DNA of 6,625 nucleotides from Pseudomonadota bacterium (GCA_023419535.1 JAEZXX010000100.1:1-6625); one strand, 5' to 3'; counted from the first letter of the stretch, positions 1 through 6,144 are shown. Numbers and translations: made by a program. The notes: generated from the letters alone by a model not told the origin.

Positions 1-288
1 GGGGGGGGCGGGCGGGGCCGGCGCGCGCCCCCGCGACCGGTCTTAGAGGATCGCGGGCGCGATCGGAACCGGCTTTGCGTCGTGGCTGACGATGCGATGA
101 ACGAGGCCTTATCGGGTGGCGAGGGGAAAGCCCGCGGATGCGTGTGGACGTTGTCGCGCCTTTTCCTTAACGATCGATCCGCGACACTGGCGGACGGGCC
201 CGGGGCTCGCCAAATGCCTGAGGCCTCGGCGCCCGCGCCGGACCCTCGCGAAAGGACGGCGCCTTCGCCCGGACGACAAGGAGCGGGA
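1..288. other. GC-rich leader region, no supported gene
   Basis: I see no gene that I can support here. The stretch opens with eight consecutive G and is extremely GC-rich. The reading frame of the downstream membrane-protein gene stays open all the way back to the left edge, with a GTG at 82, but the encoded residues look like random high-GC translation (many Arg, Pro, Gly, Ala) with no recognisable domain. The family's usual N-terminus and a good ribosome-binding site both appear only at 278-291. No convincing promoter or terminator was found. Confidence 0.5.
278..283 (+). promoter_or_regulatory. Ribosome binding site deciding the yqaA-like gene start
   Basis: AAGGAG lies five bases upstream of the ATG at 289. 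It supports that internal start over the GTG at 82, which lacks a comparable site. Confidence 0.7.
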
Positions 289-873
289 ATGCTGCAGGGC
301 CTCTACGACTGGACCATGCGCGCGTCCAGGCACAAGAACGCGGAGCGTTCGCTGGCGGCCATGTGCTTTGCGGAGAGTTCGTTTCTTCCCGCGCTTCCCG
401 AAGTCATGCTCCTGCCGATGATCCTGGCGGATCGCACCCGCGCCTGGCGGCTTGCGGCGATCTGCACGATCTCGTCGGTCATCGGCGGCATCGTCGGCTA
501 TCTGATCGGCGTGTTCCTGTTCGAGACCGTCGGACAGCCGCTTCTTGCCTTCTACGGGATGACGGGCTCGTTCGAGCGCCTGGCGGAGGACTACAACGAT
601 CTCGGCTGGCTGATGGTCCTGATCGGCGGCGGCATCACGCCGGTGCCCTACAAGGTGATCACCATCCTGTCGGGCGTCACCCGGCTCGACTTCGCCCTGT
701 TCGTGGGCATGAGCGTCGTGGCGCGCGCCATGCGCTTCTACATCCCCTGCGCTCTCCTCTACTGGCAGGGCGAGCGGGCCAAGACCTTCATCGAAAAGCG
801 CCTCGCTTTGACGTTCTGGGCGATGATCGCAGTGGTCGTGGTGGGGTTCGCCGTGGCAGGGTGGGTACTTTGA
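289..873 (+). CDS. YqaA/DedA-family (VTT domain) inner-membrane protein
   Basis: This encodes a 194-residue integral membrane protein of the DedA/VTT superfamily, closest in appearance to the YqaA-type proteins of alphaproteobacteria. The family is linked to membrane homeostasis and lipid or ion transport; the substrate of this member cannot be read from sequence. The N-terminus (MLQGLYDWTM) is followed by a re-entrant-type segment at about 27-45 (FAESSFLPALPE). A long hydrophobic glycine-rich stretch follows at about 54-80, then the conserved GGGITPVPYK motif at 113-122 before another hydrophobic stretch. The C-terminal membrane span is at about 173-194. The start at 289 is chosen for its Shine-Dalgarno sequence and fit to family length; a longer GTG start at 82 would add 69 residues without any domain. 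It stands alone, and the tracrRNA terminator hairpin lies about 120 bp downstream. No functional link to the CRISPR locus is apparent. The family call is fairly sure; the function is not. Confidence 0.85.
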   Translation: MLQGLYDWTMRASRHKNAERSLAAMCFAESSFLPALPEVMLLPMILADRTRAWRLAAICTISSVIGGIVGYLIGVFLFETVGQPLLAFYGMTGSFERLAEDYNDLGWLMVLIGGGITPVPYKVITILSGVTRLDFALFVGMSVVARAMRFYIPCALLYWQGERAKTFIEKRLALTFWAMIAVVVVGFAVAGWVL

Positions 874-986
874 GACAGCTTAGCGACGCGCCGCACGTTA
901 CCGAAATGTCGTCGAATTTGCCGCGCCGATGTTGGAGCCAAGCTGCTGCGATCTCTGCAGCAATCCGGGCCACCAAAGCAGAAACC

Positions 987-1011
987 AAAAAGGCGACGCC
1001 GGAGCGTCGCC
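987..1011 (-). terminator. Rho-independent terminator of the tracrRNA
   Basis: Read on the minus strand there is a perfect 8-bp stem (GGCGACGC / GCGTCGCC) with a TCCG tetraloop, followed by five T and then GG and three more T. Outer bases CCAAA (1020-1016) and TTTGG (989-985) can extend the pairing around a small internal loop. On the plus strand the stem is followed by CTTATTT, so it might also weakly terminate transcripts arriving from the upstream membrane-protein gene. Confidence 0.88.
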
Positions 1012-1036
1012 CTTATTTGGTGTAGACTAGCTGCTT

Positions 1037-1062
1037 GTTAACCGCCGGACCACGATCTCTAG
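1037..1062 (-). repeat. tracrRNA anti-repeat
   Basis: The plus strand here reads like the crRNA-sense repeat: GTT, a two-base bulge region, CCGC, then GGACC, then CGATCTCTAG. The only substitutions are C for T and A for G, both of which become G-U wobbles in the RNA duplex. The array shows this sense on its minus strand, so the tracrRNA must be made from the minus strand here and crRNAs from the minus strand of the array. Confidence 0.92.
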
Positions 1063-1068
1063 ACGCCC

Positions 1069-1096
1069 AGATTAGTGGAAGCGGTGGGCTTGTCAA
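1069..1096 (-). promoter_or_regulatory. Promoter of the short tracrRNA
   Basis: On the minus strand a perfect -35 element TTGACA (1096-1091) is followed after 16 bases by TAATCT (1074-1069), a moderate -10 match. Transcription would start near 1062, right at the 5' edge of the anti-repeat, as expected for a mature-length tracrRNA. The -10 is not canonical, so the exact start is uncertain. Confidence 0.6.
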
Positions 1097-1099
1097 TCA

Positions 1100-1117
1100 A
1101 GATTGTGGTCCGGCAAC
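1100..1117 (-). repeat. Degenerate CRISPR repeat (pseudo-repeat) upstream of the tracrRNA
   Basis: Read on the minus strand this is GTTGCCGGACCACAATCT. It matches the 5' part of the array repeat (GTTGCCGCTGGACC then GCGATCT) with a three-base deletion and two changes. It is also complementary to the neighbouring anti-repeat: 1100-1114 pairs with 1044-1058 at 14 of 15 positions, including ten uninterrupted. In that paired core it follows the anti-repeat more closely than the array repeats do, because it lacks their two wobble positions. It could form an intramolecular duplex in a longer tracrRNA transcript, or act as the repeat of a small crRNA-like RNA. The similarity is seen directly; the function is inferred. 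Confidence 0.75.
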
Positions 1118-1119
1118 GA

Positions 1120-1141
1120 CACTCTCAGACACACATGGCTT
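1120..1141. repeat. Imperfect direct repeat, copy A (pseudo-spacer)
   Basis: This 22-bp element, with core CAGACA then CACATGGCTT, recurs at 1400-1422 with one substitution (T1125 versus A1405) and one extra base (T1412). It abuts the degenerate CRISPR repeat, separated by two bases, exactly where a spacer would sit. Copy A also forms an 8-bp inverted repeat with following sequence (CACTCTCA 1120-1127 and TGAGAGTG 1141-1148) that copy B does not share. Confidence 0.8.
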
Positions 1142-1399
1142 GAGAGTGAGATCGCATGCTTCCAGATCTAGGGCAAGTGATCGGAAGGATCGGACGATCC
1201 TGCGCTTGTTAGACCGCCATGCGTCGGTTCTGATCGTCGATCTAAATCGTTGAATCGACGCATCATGCTTTCTGGAGATCGCTCCGATTTTCGGACCAAT
1301 GCCGTGGAGGCGGAGCCGCTTGTATGGCCTAGCATCGACCGCCCCTTGCCCGGCTAACGCGTCTGTCCCGGGCCGGGGTCCAGCCATATCGCTTATTCC
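1142..1399. other. Intergenic stretch between the tracrRNA region and the cas9 promoter
   Basis: I see no gene here. Reading frames on both strands give low-quality translations without domains and run through the RNA elements. One short similarity is visible: 1204-1218 (GCTTGTTAGACCGCC) matches the tracrRNA junction and anti-repeat edge at 1033-1046 apart from one inserted base. This could be a remnant of a duplicated tracrRNA or chance. The stretch is clearly less GC-rich than the flanking genes, consistent with a regulatory intergenic region. Confidence 0.5.
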
Positions 1400-1422
1400 C
1401 ACTCACAGACATCACATGGCTT
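1400..1422. repeat. Imperfect direct repeat, copy B (candidate target site in the cas9 promoter region)
   Basis: This is the second copy of the element at 1120-1141, lying 77-99 bp upstream of the cas9 start codon. Read on the minus strand in guide orientation, it is followed on its 3' side by GGAATAAGC, which would be the PAM side; the PAM of this Cas9 is unknown. Both copies could equally be binding sites for a transcription factor. Confidence 0.7.
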
Positions 1423-1443
1423 TTTAAGTCGTTTAGCCATCTA

Positions 1444-1472
1444 TTGACTTCGCGCCATGCGTGTGACGAAAT
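1444..1472 (+). promoter_or_regulatory. Possible promoter of the cas9-cas1-cas2 operon
   Basis: TTGACT (1444-1449) is a good -35 match. After 17 bases the -10 position reads CGAAAT, a poor match. Transcription would start near 1479, about 20 bases ahead of the ATG at 1499. An alternative -10 is TCTATT (1440-1445), with a weak -35 that would overlap copy B of the direct repeat. Neither is strong. Confidence 0.3.
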
Positions 1473-1488
1473 CGCATTTGCGGACGAT

Positions 1489-1493
1489 GGAGG
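1489..1493 (+). promoter_or_regulatory. Ribosome binding site deciding the cas9 start
   Basis: GGAGG sits five bases upstream of the ATG at 1499. The earlier in-frame ATG codons at 1457 and 1487 have no comparable site, so 1499 is preferred. Confidence 0.7.
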
Positions 1494-1498
1494 ACGAG

Positions 1499-4400
1499 AT
1501 GACGTTGCCGGTGCGCGCAGGAAAGAACGATGGTTTGCGCCCTAAGTGGCGGCTTGGGCTCGACTTGGGCACGAACTCCTTGGGATGGGCCGCCTTACAA
1601 CTCGATACAGACGGTAGGCCCGTCGCGATACTCAATGCTGCGCCGCGCATCTTCTCCGACGGACGCGACCCCAAATCCGGCGCCTCCAACGCCGTCGACC
1701 GGCGGGACGCCCGCGCCATGCGGCGGCGGCGGGACCGATTCAAGCAGCGCCAGGCCGCGCTGATCAAATACCTCATCAGGGACGGGCTCTGGCCGGCCGA
1801 CGAGGCCGCACGAAAGGCGCTGGAGACGCTCGACCCCTACGAACTGCGCGCCCGGGCGCTCCACGAGCGGCTGGACCTGCCGGAGGTCGGGCGCGCGCTC
1901 TTCCACCTCAACCAGCGGCGCGGCTTCAAGAGCAATCGGCGCGCCGACCGCAAGGAGAAGGACTCCGAGAAGGGCAAGATCAGCGTCGGCGTCTCCCGCC
2001 TCGCCGCCGCCATCAACGCGGCCGGGGCCGAGACGCTGGGCGAGTTCCTGCACGGGCGGCGGCTCGAGGCGCGCCGGTCCGAAGGGGACCAAGGGCCCGT
2101 TCTCGTCCCGGCCGTCCGTACGCGCGCCGGCGCGGAAGGCGCACCGGACGAGGGGGAGGAGGCCGGCTTCGAATTCTATCCCTCCCGCGCGATGCTGGAG
2201 GACGAGTTCGATCTCATCCTCGAACGGCAGGCCGAGCACCATCCGCACGTCCTCACGCAAGAGGTTCGCGAGCGCCTCTTCGAGATCGTCTTCCACCAAC
2301 GGCCCCTTAGGTCGCCCGAGGTCGGTCTCTGCACCTTGACGGGATCGGAGCGACGCCTGCCGAAGGCCCATCCACTGTTCCAGAAGCGCCGCCTTCTCGA
2401 AGAGGTGAACGCTCTGCGGATCGTTCGCGTCGGCGAGGATCCGGCCCCTCTCACGCTGCAGGAGCGCGACCTCCTTCTCCTCAAGCTGCGCGACCGGGCC
2501 AAGGTCTTGTTCGAATCGCTGCGCAAGGCCCTGAGGCTCGATCCGGACGCGCGCTTCAACAAGGAGAACGAGAACCGCCGCGAGCTGAAGGGGGACGAGA
2601 TCGGCGCCGAGTTCTCTTCCAAGAAGCGCTTCGGGCCGCGCTGGTGGCATCTTTCGCCGGCTGCGCAGTGGGAGATCGTGGAGCGCGTCGACGCGCTGGA
2701 GACCGAAGCCGACGAGGCAGCGCTGCAAGCCTGGCTGGAGGAGCGCTACGAGCTGAGCGGGGAGGCGGCTCGCGCCGTCGTCGGGGCGCGGCTGCCCGAG
2801 GGCTACGGCCGGTTCGGCCCGACCGCGACGACGCGCCTCGTCGAAGCGCTGACCGCCGAAGTCGTGGTCTATTCCGAGGCGGTCGAGAAGGCCGGCCTCG
2901 GCCATCATTCGGATTTTCGCACCGGCGAGGTGCTGGACGCGTTGCCCTATTACGGCGCGATCCTGGAGCGCTTCGTCATGCCTGGGACGGGTGACCCGAA
3001 GGACATCGACGAGGACCGGCTGGGGCGGCTGACGAATCCGACCGTCCATATCGGGCTGAACCAGCTGCGCAAGATCGTGAACCGGCTGATGGCGGCCCAT
3101 GGCAAGCCGGCCGAGATCCACCTGGAGCTCGCCCGCGATCTGAAGATGAACGAGGAGGAGAAGACCCGCGCCAACCAGCGCAACCGGCGCAACCGCGAGG
3201 CGGCCGCTGAGCGCTCGAAGAAGCTGATCGAGATCGGCCAGCCGGACACGGGCCGCAACCGCGCCTTCCTGGCGCTCTGGGAGGAGCTCGGCGACGTCAT
3301 CGACCGGCGCTGCATCTACACCGGCCGGCAGATCGGGATCGGGACGCTCTTCTCAGGCGAGGTCGACATCGACCACATCCTGCCGTTCTCGCGCACGCTC
3401 GACGATTCCAACGGGAACAAGGTCGTCTGCTTCCGCGAGGCCAACCGCCGGAAGGGCAACAGGACGCCGGCCGAGGCCTTCGGCCATCAGAACGATTGGG
3501 ACGACATCCTGGCCCGTGCCGCTCGGCTGCCGCCGGCCAAGGCCCGACGCTTCGAGCCGAGCGCGATGGAGCGCTTCGAGCGGGAAGGCGGCTTCGTCGC
3601 CCGCCAACTCATTGACACGCAGTACCTCTCGCGCCTCGCGCGCGAATATCTGTCCTCGCTCTATGCCGAGCGGGGTGAGGACAGCCAGAAGGTGCGCGTC
3701 GTTCCCGGCCGGCTGACCGAGATGCTGCGCCGGGCCTGGGGTCTGAACTCCACCTTGCCGGACCACAATTACGGTGGCTCGAACGCGCAGGGCAAGAACC
3801 GCCTCGACCACCGCCACCACGCGATCGACGCCATCGTCGTCGCCCTGACGGACGTCAGGCTCCTGCAGACGCTGTCGCGGATCGCGGGCGCGGAGACGCT
3901 GGGAGAGGCCGACCGGCTCGCCTCGCTGGTCCCGGACCCGTGGGAGGGTTTTCGGGACGACGTGAAGGTCGCGCTCGGGGCGATGACCGTCTCCCACAAG
4001 CCCGATCACGGCACGGCCGGCACTGCGAGCACCGGCACCGATGCCACGGCCGGGCGCCTCCACAACGACACCGCCTACGGGCTGACCGGACGGCGCGACG
4101 CGCGCGGCAACGAGATCGTCGTCCATCGCGTGCCGCTCCTGTCGCTCAAGCCGGACGATCTGAGCGAGGGCGGCCGGCGCTGGGTGGCCGACCGCGAGCT
4201 GCGCGAGGCGCTTGTCGCCTTCGCGGCCGGCAGGCCCTTCGAGGCCGCTTTGCGGGCCTTCCCGCGCTCCGGGCCGCTCTCCTTTCGCGGCGTGCGGCGC
4301 GTGCGCGTCGAGGAACCGCTGGAGACGATCAAGATCCGCGATGCGGCCGGCAAGCCCTACAAGGGCTACAAGGGCGATTCGAACTATCGCTACGACGTCT

Positions 4401-4792
4401 GGGAGCTGAGGGACGGCAAATGGACGGCGGAGGTCGTTTCCATGTTCCATGCGCACCAGCCGGACTGGCGCTCGCCCATCCGGGAGGCCAACCCGACGGC
4501 GCGCAAGGTTCTGAAGCTCCATCAGGGCGACATCCTCGCCATCGAGCGGGGGGAGGGACGCGAGCTCATGCGCGTGGTGAAGTTCGGGCAGAACGGGCAG
4601 GTGACGCTCGCCGCGCCGCAGGAATCGGGTGATCTGAAGCGCCGCGACGCCGCTTCGCGCGAGGAGGATCCGTTCAAGTATTTCGCGCCCACCGCCGGCG
4701 GCCTGAAGCGCGTCCTCGCCCGGCAGGTGCGGGTGGACGAGATCGGCCGCGTTTTCGATCCCGGCCCCCGGTCCCGTCCCGGAACCGCCTGA
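1499..4792 (+). CDS. cas9: CRISPR-associated endonuclease Cas9, subtype II-C
   Basis: This is the RNA-guided double-strand DNA nuclease of the system, 1,097 residues from the preferred start; an ATG at 1457 would add 14. The length is typical of compact II-C Cas9. RuvC-I carries LGLDLGTNSLGWA with catalytic Asp22. An arginine-rich bridge helix follows at about 66-90, then the LFHLNQRRGFKSNR motif at about 134-148 and a REC lobe. RuvC-II has IHLELARDLK with Glu543. The HNH domain has DIDHILPFSR with His626 and SNGNKV with Asn640. RuvC-III has HHAIDAIVVAL with His774 and Asp777. A VSHKPDHG segment begins near 831, and a WED/PAM-interacting region with KLHQGD occupies roughly the last 100 residues. 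All catalytic residues appear intact, so it should cut. It is the first gene of a cas9-cas1-cas2 operon; one base separates its stop from the cas1 start. The PAM cannot be read from sequence. Confidence 0.97.
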   Translation: MTLPVRAGKNDGLRPKWRLGLDLGTNSLGWAALQLDTDGRPVAILNAAPRIFSDGRDPKSGASNAVDRRDARAMRRRRDRFKQRQAALIKYLIRDGLWPADEAARKALETLDPYELRARALHERLDLPEVGRALFHLNQRRGFKSNRRADRKEKDSEKGKISVGVSRLAAAINAAGAETLGEFLHGRRLEARRSEGDQGPVLVPAVRTRAGAEGAPDEGEEAGFEFYPSRAMLEDEFDLILERQAEHHPHVLTQEVRERLFEIVFHQRPLRSPEVGLCTLTGSERRLPKAHPLFQKRRLLEEVNALRIVRVGEDPAPLTLQERDLLLLKLRDRAKVLFESLRKALRLDPDARFNKENENRRELKGDEIGAEFSSKKRFGPRWWHLSPAAQWEIVERVDALETEADEAALQAWLEERYELSGEAARAVVGARLPEGYGRFGPTATTRLVEALTAEVVVYSEAVEKAGLGHHSDFRTGEVLDALPYYGAILERFVMPGTGDPKDIDEDRLGRLTNPTVHIGLNQLRKIVNRLMAAHGKPAEIHLELARDLKMNEEEKTRANQRNRRNREAAAERSKKLIEIGQPDTGRNRAFLALWEELGDVIDRRCIYTGRQIGIGTLFSGEVDIDHILPFSRTLDDSNGNKVVCFREANRRKGNRTPAEAFGHQNDWDDILARAARLPPAKARRFEPSAMERFEREGGFVARQLIDTQYLSRLAREYLSSLYAERGEDSQKVRVVPGRLTEMLRRAWGLNSTLPDHNYGGSNAQGKNRLDHRHHAIDAIVVALTDVRLLQTLSRIAGAETLGEADRLASLVPDPWEGFRDDVKVALGAMTVSHKPDHGTAGTASTGTDATAGRLHNDTAYGLTGRRDARGNEIVVHRVPLLSLKPDDLSEGGRRWVADRELREALVAFAAGRPFEAALRAFPRSGPLSFRGVRRVRVEEPLETIKIRDAAGKPYKGYKGDSNYRYDVWELRDGKWTAEVVSMFHAHQPDWRSPIREANPTARKVLKLHQGDILAIERGEGRELMRVVKFGQNGQVTLAAPQESGDLKRRDAASREEDPFKYFAPTAGGLKRVLARQVRVDEIGRVFDPGPRSRPGTA

Positions 4793-4793
4793 C

Positions 4794-5735
4794 ATGGACC
4801 GGTTCGTCGACATCGCCACCGACGGCCGGCACCTTTCGGTCCATCGAGGCTTCCTGGTCGTCACGGCCTCGTCCGACGCATCAGGCGGGCGCGAGGAGGT
4901 CGGCCGCGTGCCGCTCGACGACGTCGCGGCCGTCATCGTCCACGCCCACGGCGTCACCTGGACGACCAATCTCGTCTGTGCCTTGGCCGAGCGCGGGGCC
5001 TCCGTCGTCTTCTGCGGGCCGAACCACGCGCCCGTCGCGCTGTGCCTTCCGCTCGAGGCCCATCACACCCAGAACGCCCGGATGCGGGCGCAGTGGGCGG
5101 CCGGACGTCCGCTCCAGAAGCAGCTCTGGCGCGAGATCGTGGTCGCCAAGATCCGCTGGCAGGGCGCCATGCTGGCCGCCCACGGCCACGAGGCCGGCCC
5201 CTTTGACTTCCTGGCGCGCAAGGTGCGCTCGGGCGACCCGGACAATGTCGAGGCGCAGGCCGCCCGGCGCTACTGGCCGCTGATGATGGGCCCGGACTTC
5301 CGGCGCGACCGGAACTCGGAGGGTGCCAACGCGCTCCTTAACTACGGCTACACCGTCCTGCGCTCGGTCTGCGCGCGCGCCGTGGTTGCCGCGGGCCTTC
5401 ATCCGTCCATCGGCGTCCACCACGCCAACCGCGCCAACGCCTTCGCGCTCGCCGACGACCTGATCGAACCGCTTCGCCCTCTGGTCGACGCCGTCGCCCT
5501 GCGCCTTCTCAAGCGCGGAACCAAGGAGGTGGGCCCGGAGGCCAAACGGGCCTTCGCTGGCCTGATCGCCCTCGACCTGCCGGGCGAAGCGGGCACGACG
5601 ACCGTCGCCAACGCCGCGCTGCGCACCGCCCAATCCCTGGCGCTTTCCTTCCAGAGCGGGCGCGTGACCGATTTCGTGCTGGCGCGCCCGCCCTCGGCGA
5701 TCGAACTGGCCGGCCTCGATGCGGCCGAGCCATGA
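4794..5735 (+). CDS. cas1: CRISPR-associated endonuclease/integrase Cas1 (type II)
   Basis: This is the integrase subunit that, with Cas2, inserts new spacers into the array. The 313-residue protein has the small N-terminal beta domain (about 1-85) and the alpha-helical catalytic domain of type II Cas1. The metal-binding residues expected for the family are visible: Glu153 in DNVEAQAARRYW, His210 in LHPSIGVHHANRANAF, and Glu225 in LADDLIEPLRP. Nothing looks truncated. Its ATG lies one base after the cas9 stop and its stop overlaps the cas2 start by four bases, so translation of the three genes is probably coupled. The absence of csn2 and cas4 nearby supports subtype II-C. Confidence 0.97.
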   Translation: MDRFVDIATDGRHLSVHRGFLVVTASSDASGGREEVGRVPLDDVAAVIVHAHGVTWTTNLVCALAERGASVVFCGPNHAPVALCLPLEAHHTQNARMRAQWAAGRPLQKQLWREIVVAKIRWQGAMLAAHGHEAGPFDFLARKVRSGDPDNVEAQAARRYWPLMMGPDFRRDRNSEGANALLNYGYTVLRSVCARAVVAAGLHPSIGVHHANRANAFALADDLIEPLRPLVDAVALRLLKRGTKEVGPEAKRAFAGLIALDLPGEAGTTTVANAALRTAQSLALSFQSGRVTDFVLARPPSAIELAGLDAAEP

Positions 5736-6070
5736 GCGCCACCCAGCTGAGCGGATACCGCCTGATGTGGATCTTCGTGATGTTCGACCTGCCCGTGACC
5801 TCGAAGGCGCAGTCGCGCGCGGCGACCAAGTTCCGCCAGTTCCTGATGGACGAGGGCTTCGAGATGAGCCAGTTTTCCGTCTATGCGCGCTTCTGCAACG
5901 GCAAGGAGCAATTCGAGGCCTATCTGCGGCGGATCGAGACGAACCTGCCCGACCGCGGCGACATCCACATCCTGACCTTCACGGACCGGCAGTATGAGAA
6001 CATCGTGCGATTCTCAGGCCAGAGGCGAAAACGGCCCCGCAAGAACCCGGACCAACTGGCCCTCTTTTGA
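5732..6070 (+). CDS. cas2: CRISPR-associated protein Cas2
   Basis: This is the structural partner of Cas1 in the spacer-integration complex. The 112-residue protein has the ferredoxin-like Cas2 fold signature: a first beta strand WIFVMFDLPV with the conserved Asp19, then a helix (KAQSRAATKFRQFLMDEGF), then MSQFSVYARFC. The start overlaps the cas1 stop as ATGA. After the core there is a basic tail (RRKRPRKNP) ending in DQLALF at the very C-terminus. QLALF (residues 108-112) resembles the bacterial sliding-clamp binding motif QL[SD]LF. Length and order fit a II-C Cas2. Confidence 0.96.
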   Translation: MSATQLSGYRLMWIFVMFDLPVTSKAQSRAATKFRQFLMDEGFEMSQFSVYARFCNGKEQFEAYLRRIETNLPDRGDIHILTFTDRQYENIVRFSGQRRKRPRKNPDQLALF

Positions 6071-6098
6071 CGGGCGCGGGCCGGAACGAAGCGCGAAT

Positions 6099-6143
6099 GA
6101 TCGGCGCCTATTCCGTGTCGGAACAACGAGATAGGCGCCGATC
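6099..6143. repeat. Perfect 13-bp inverted repeat between cas2 and the array
   Basis: GATCGGCGCCTAT (6099-6111) and its exact reverse complement (6131-6143) flank a 19-base centre. A smaller nested inverted repeat, TTCCG (6111-6115) and CGGAA (6119-6123), lies inside. The right arm ends one base before the first CRISPR repeat. There is no T tract on either side, so it is not a classical terminator. It could fold in transcripts arriving from the convergent cas operon or array, or be a DNA site used at the array boundary. Confidence 0.85.
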
Positions 6144-6144
6144 G

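Larger units (their letters stand above)
987..1062 (-). ncRNA. tracrRNA of the type II-C CRISPR-Cas system
   Basis: This is the predicted trans-activating CRISPR RNA, about 76 nt, on the minus strand upstream of and divergent from cas9. It begins with the anti-repeat (1062-1037), which pairs with the 5' part of the crRNA repeat over about 25 positions. The pairing has two G-U wobbles and one small internal bulge (one G in the crRNA against AA in the tracrRNA complement). A junction (AAGCAGCTAGTC) follows, then AAATAAGG, the sequence that precedes the nexus in many tracrRNAs, then a strong hairpin and a T tract. The RNA has only one clear hairpin after the duplex, which may act as both nexus and terminator. 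The 5' end is inferred from a TTGACA / TAATCT promoter and could be off by a few bases. Its role is to pair with crRNA, allow RNase III-type processing, and hold the guide in Cas9. The identification is solid because of the anti-repeat; exact ends need RNA data. Confidence 0.9.
987..1141 (-). ncRNA. Candidate long tracrRNA / natural single-guide RNA
   Basis: If transcription begins upstream of 1141 on the minus strand, the RNA of about 155 nt or more would contain, in order, a pseudo-spacer (1141-1118), the degenerate repeat (1117-1100), a 41-nt connector holding the short-form promoter, the anti-repeat, and the tracrRNA tail with terminator. The repeat and anti-repeat can pair within one molecule, giving a self-contained Cas9 guide. 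This parallels the long-form tracrRNA of Streptococcus pyogenes, which directs Cas9 to repress the cas promoter. The pseudo-spacer nearly matches DNA at 1400-1422, upstream of cas9. I found no convincing promoter for the long form; weak possibilities lie around 1166-1190. An alternative is a separate crRNA-like RNA using the short tracrRNA in trans, as with scaRNA or Cas-regulating RNAs. Confidence 0.45.

Noticed and set aside
82..288. GTG-initiated N-terminal extension of the YqaA-like protein, frame open to the left edge
   Set aside because: The extension has no domain, and the ATG at 289 has a good ribosome-binding site and fits the usual family N-terminus.
941..962. GCGATCTCT at 948-956, resembling part of the repeat, inside a small hairpin
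   Set aside because: Only nine bases agree and the flanks do not align; expected by chance often enough in this region. It lies beyond the tracrRNA terminator.
1376..1384. GGTCCAGC near copy B of the direct repeat, identical to eight bases of the CRISPR repeat
   Set aside because: It is too short to support a repeat remnant; the surrounding bases do not align with the repeat.
1097..1402. A 101-codon minus-strand open frame in the intergenic region
   Set aside because: It runs through the degenerate repeat and both direct-repeat copies, has no recognisable domain, and lies in non-coding-like composition.
1595..3121. A 508-codon open frame on the minus strand within cas9
   Set aside because: It is a high-GC shadow of the cas9 frame, with low-complexity Arg/Leu/Gly/Val-rich translation and no domain; the opposite strand encodes an intact Cas9.
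3353..4969. A 538-codon open frame on the minus strand across cas9 and cas1
   Set aside because: It is again a codon-bias shadow of the opposite strand; it spans the cas9-cas1 junction and shows no recognisable motif.
6099..6143. Classical Rho-independent terminator for the cas operon
   Set aside because: The stem is strong but no T tract follows on either strand, so it is listed only as an inverted repeat.
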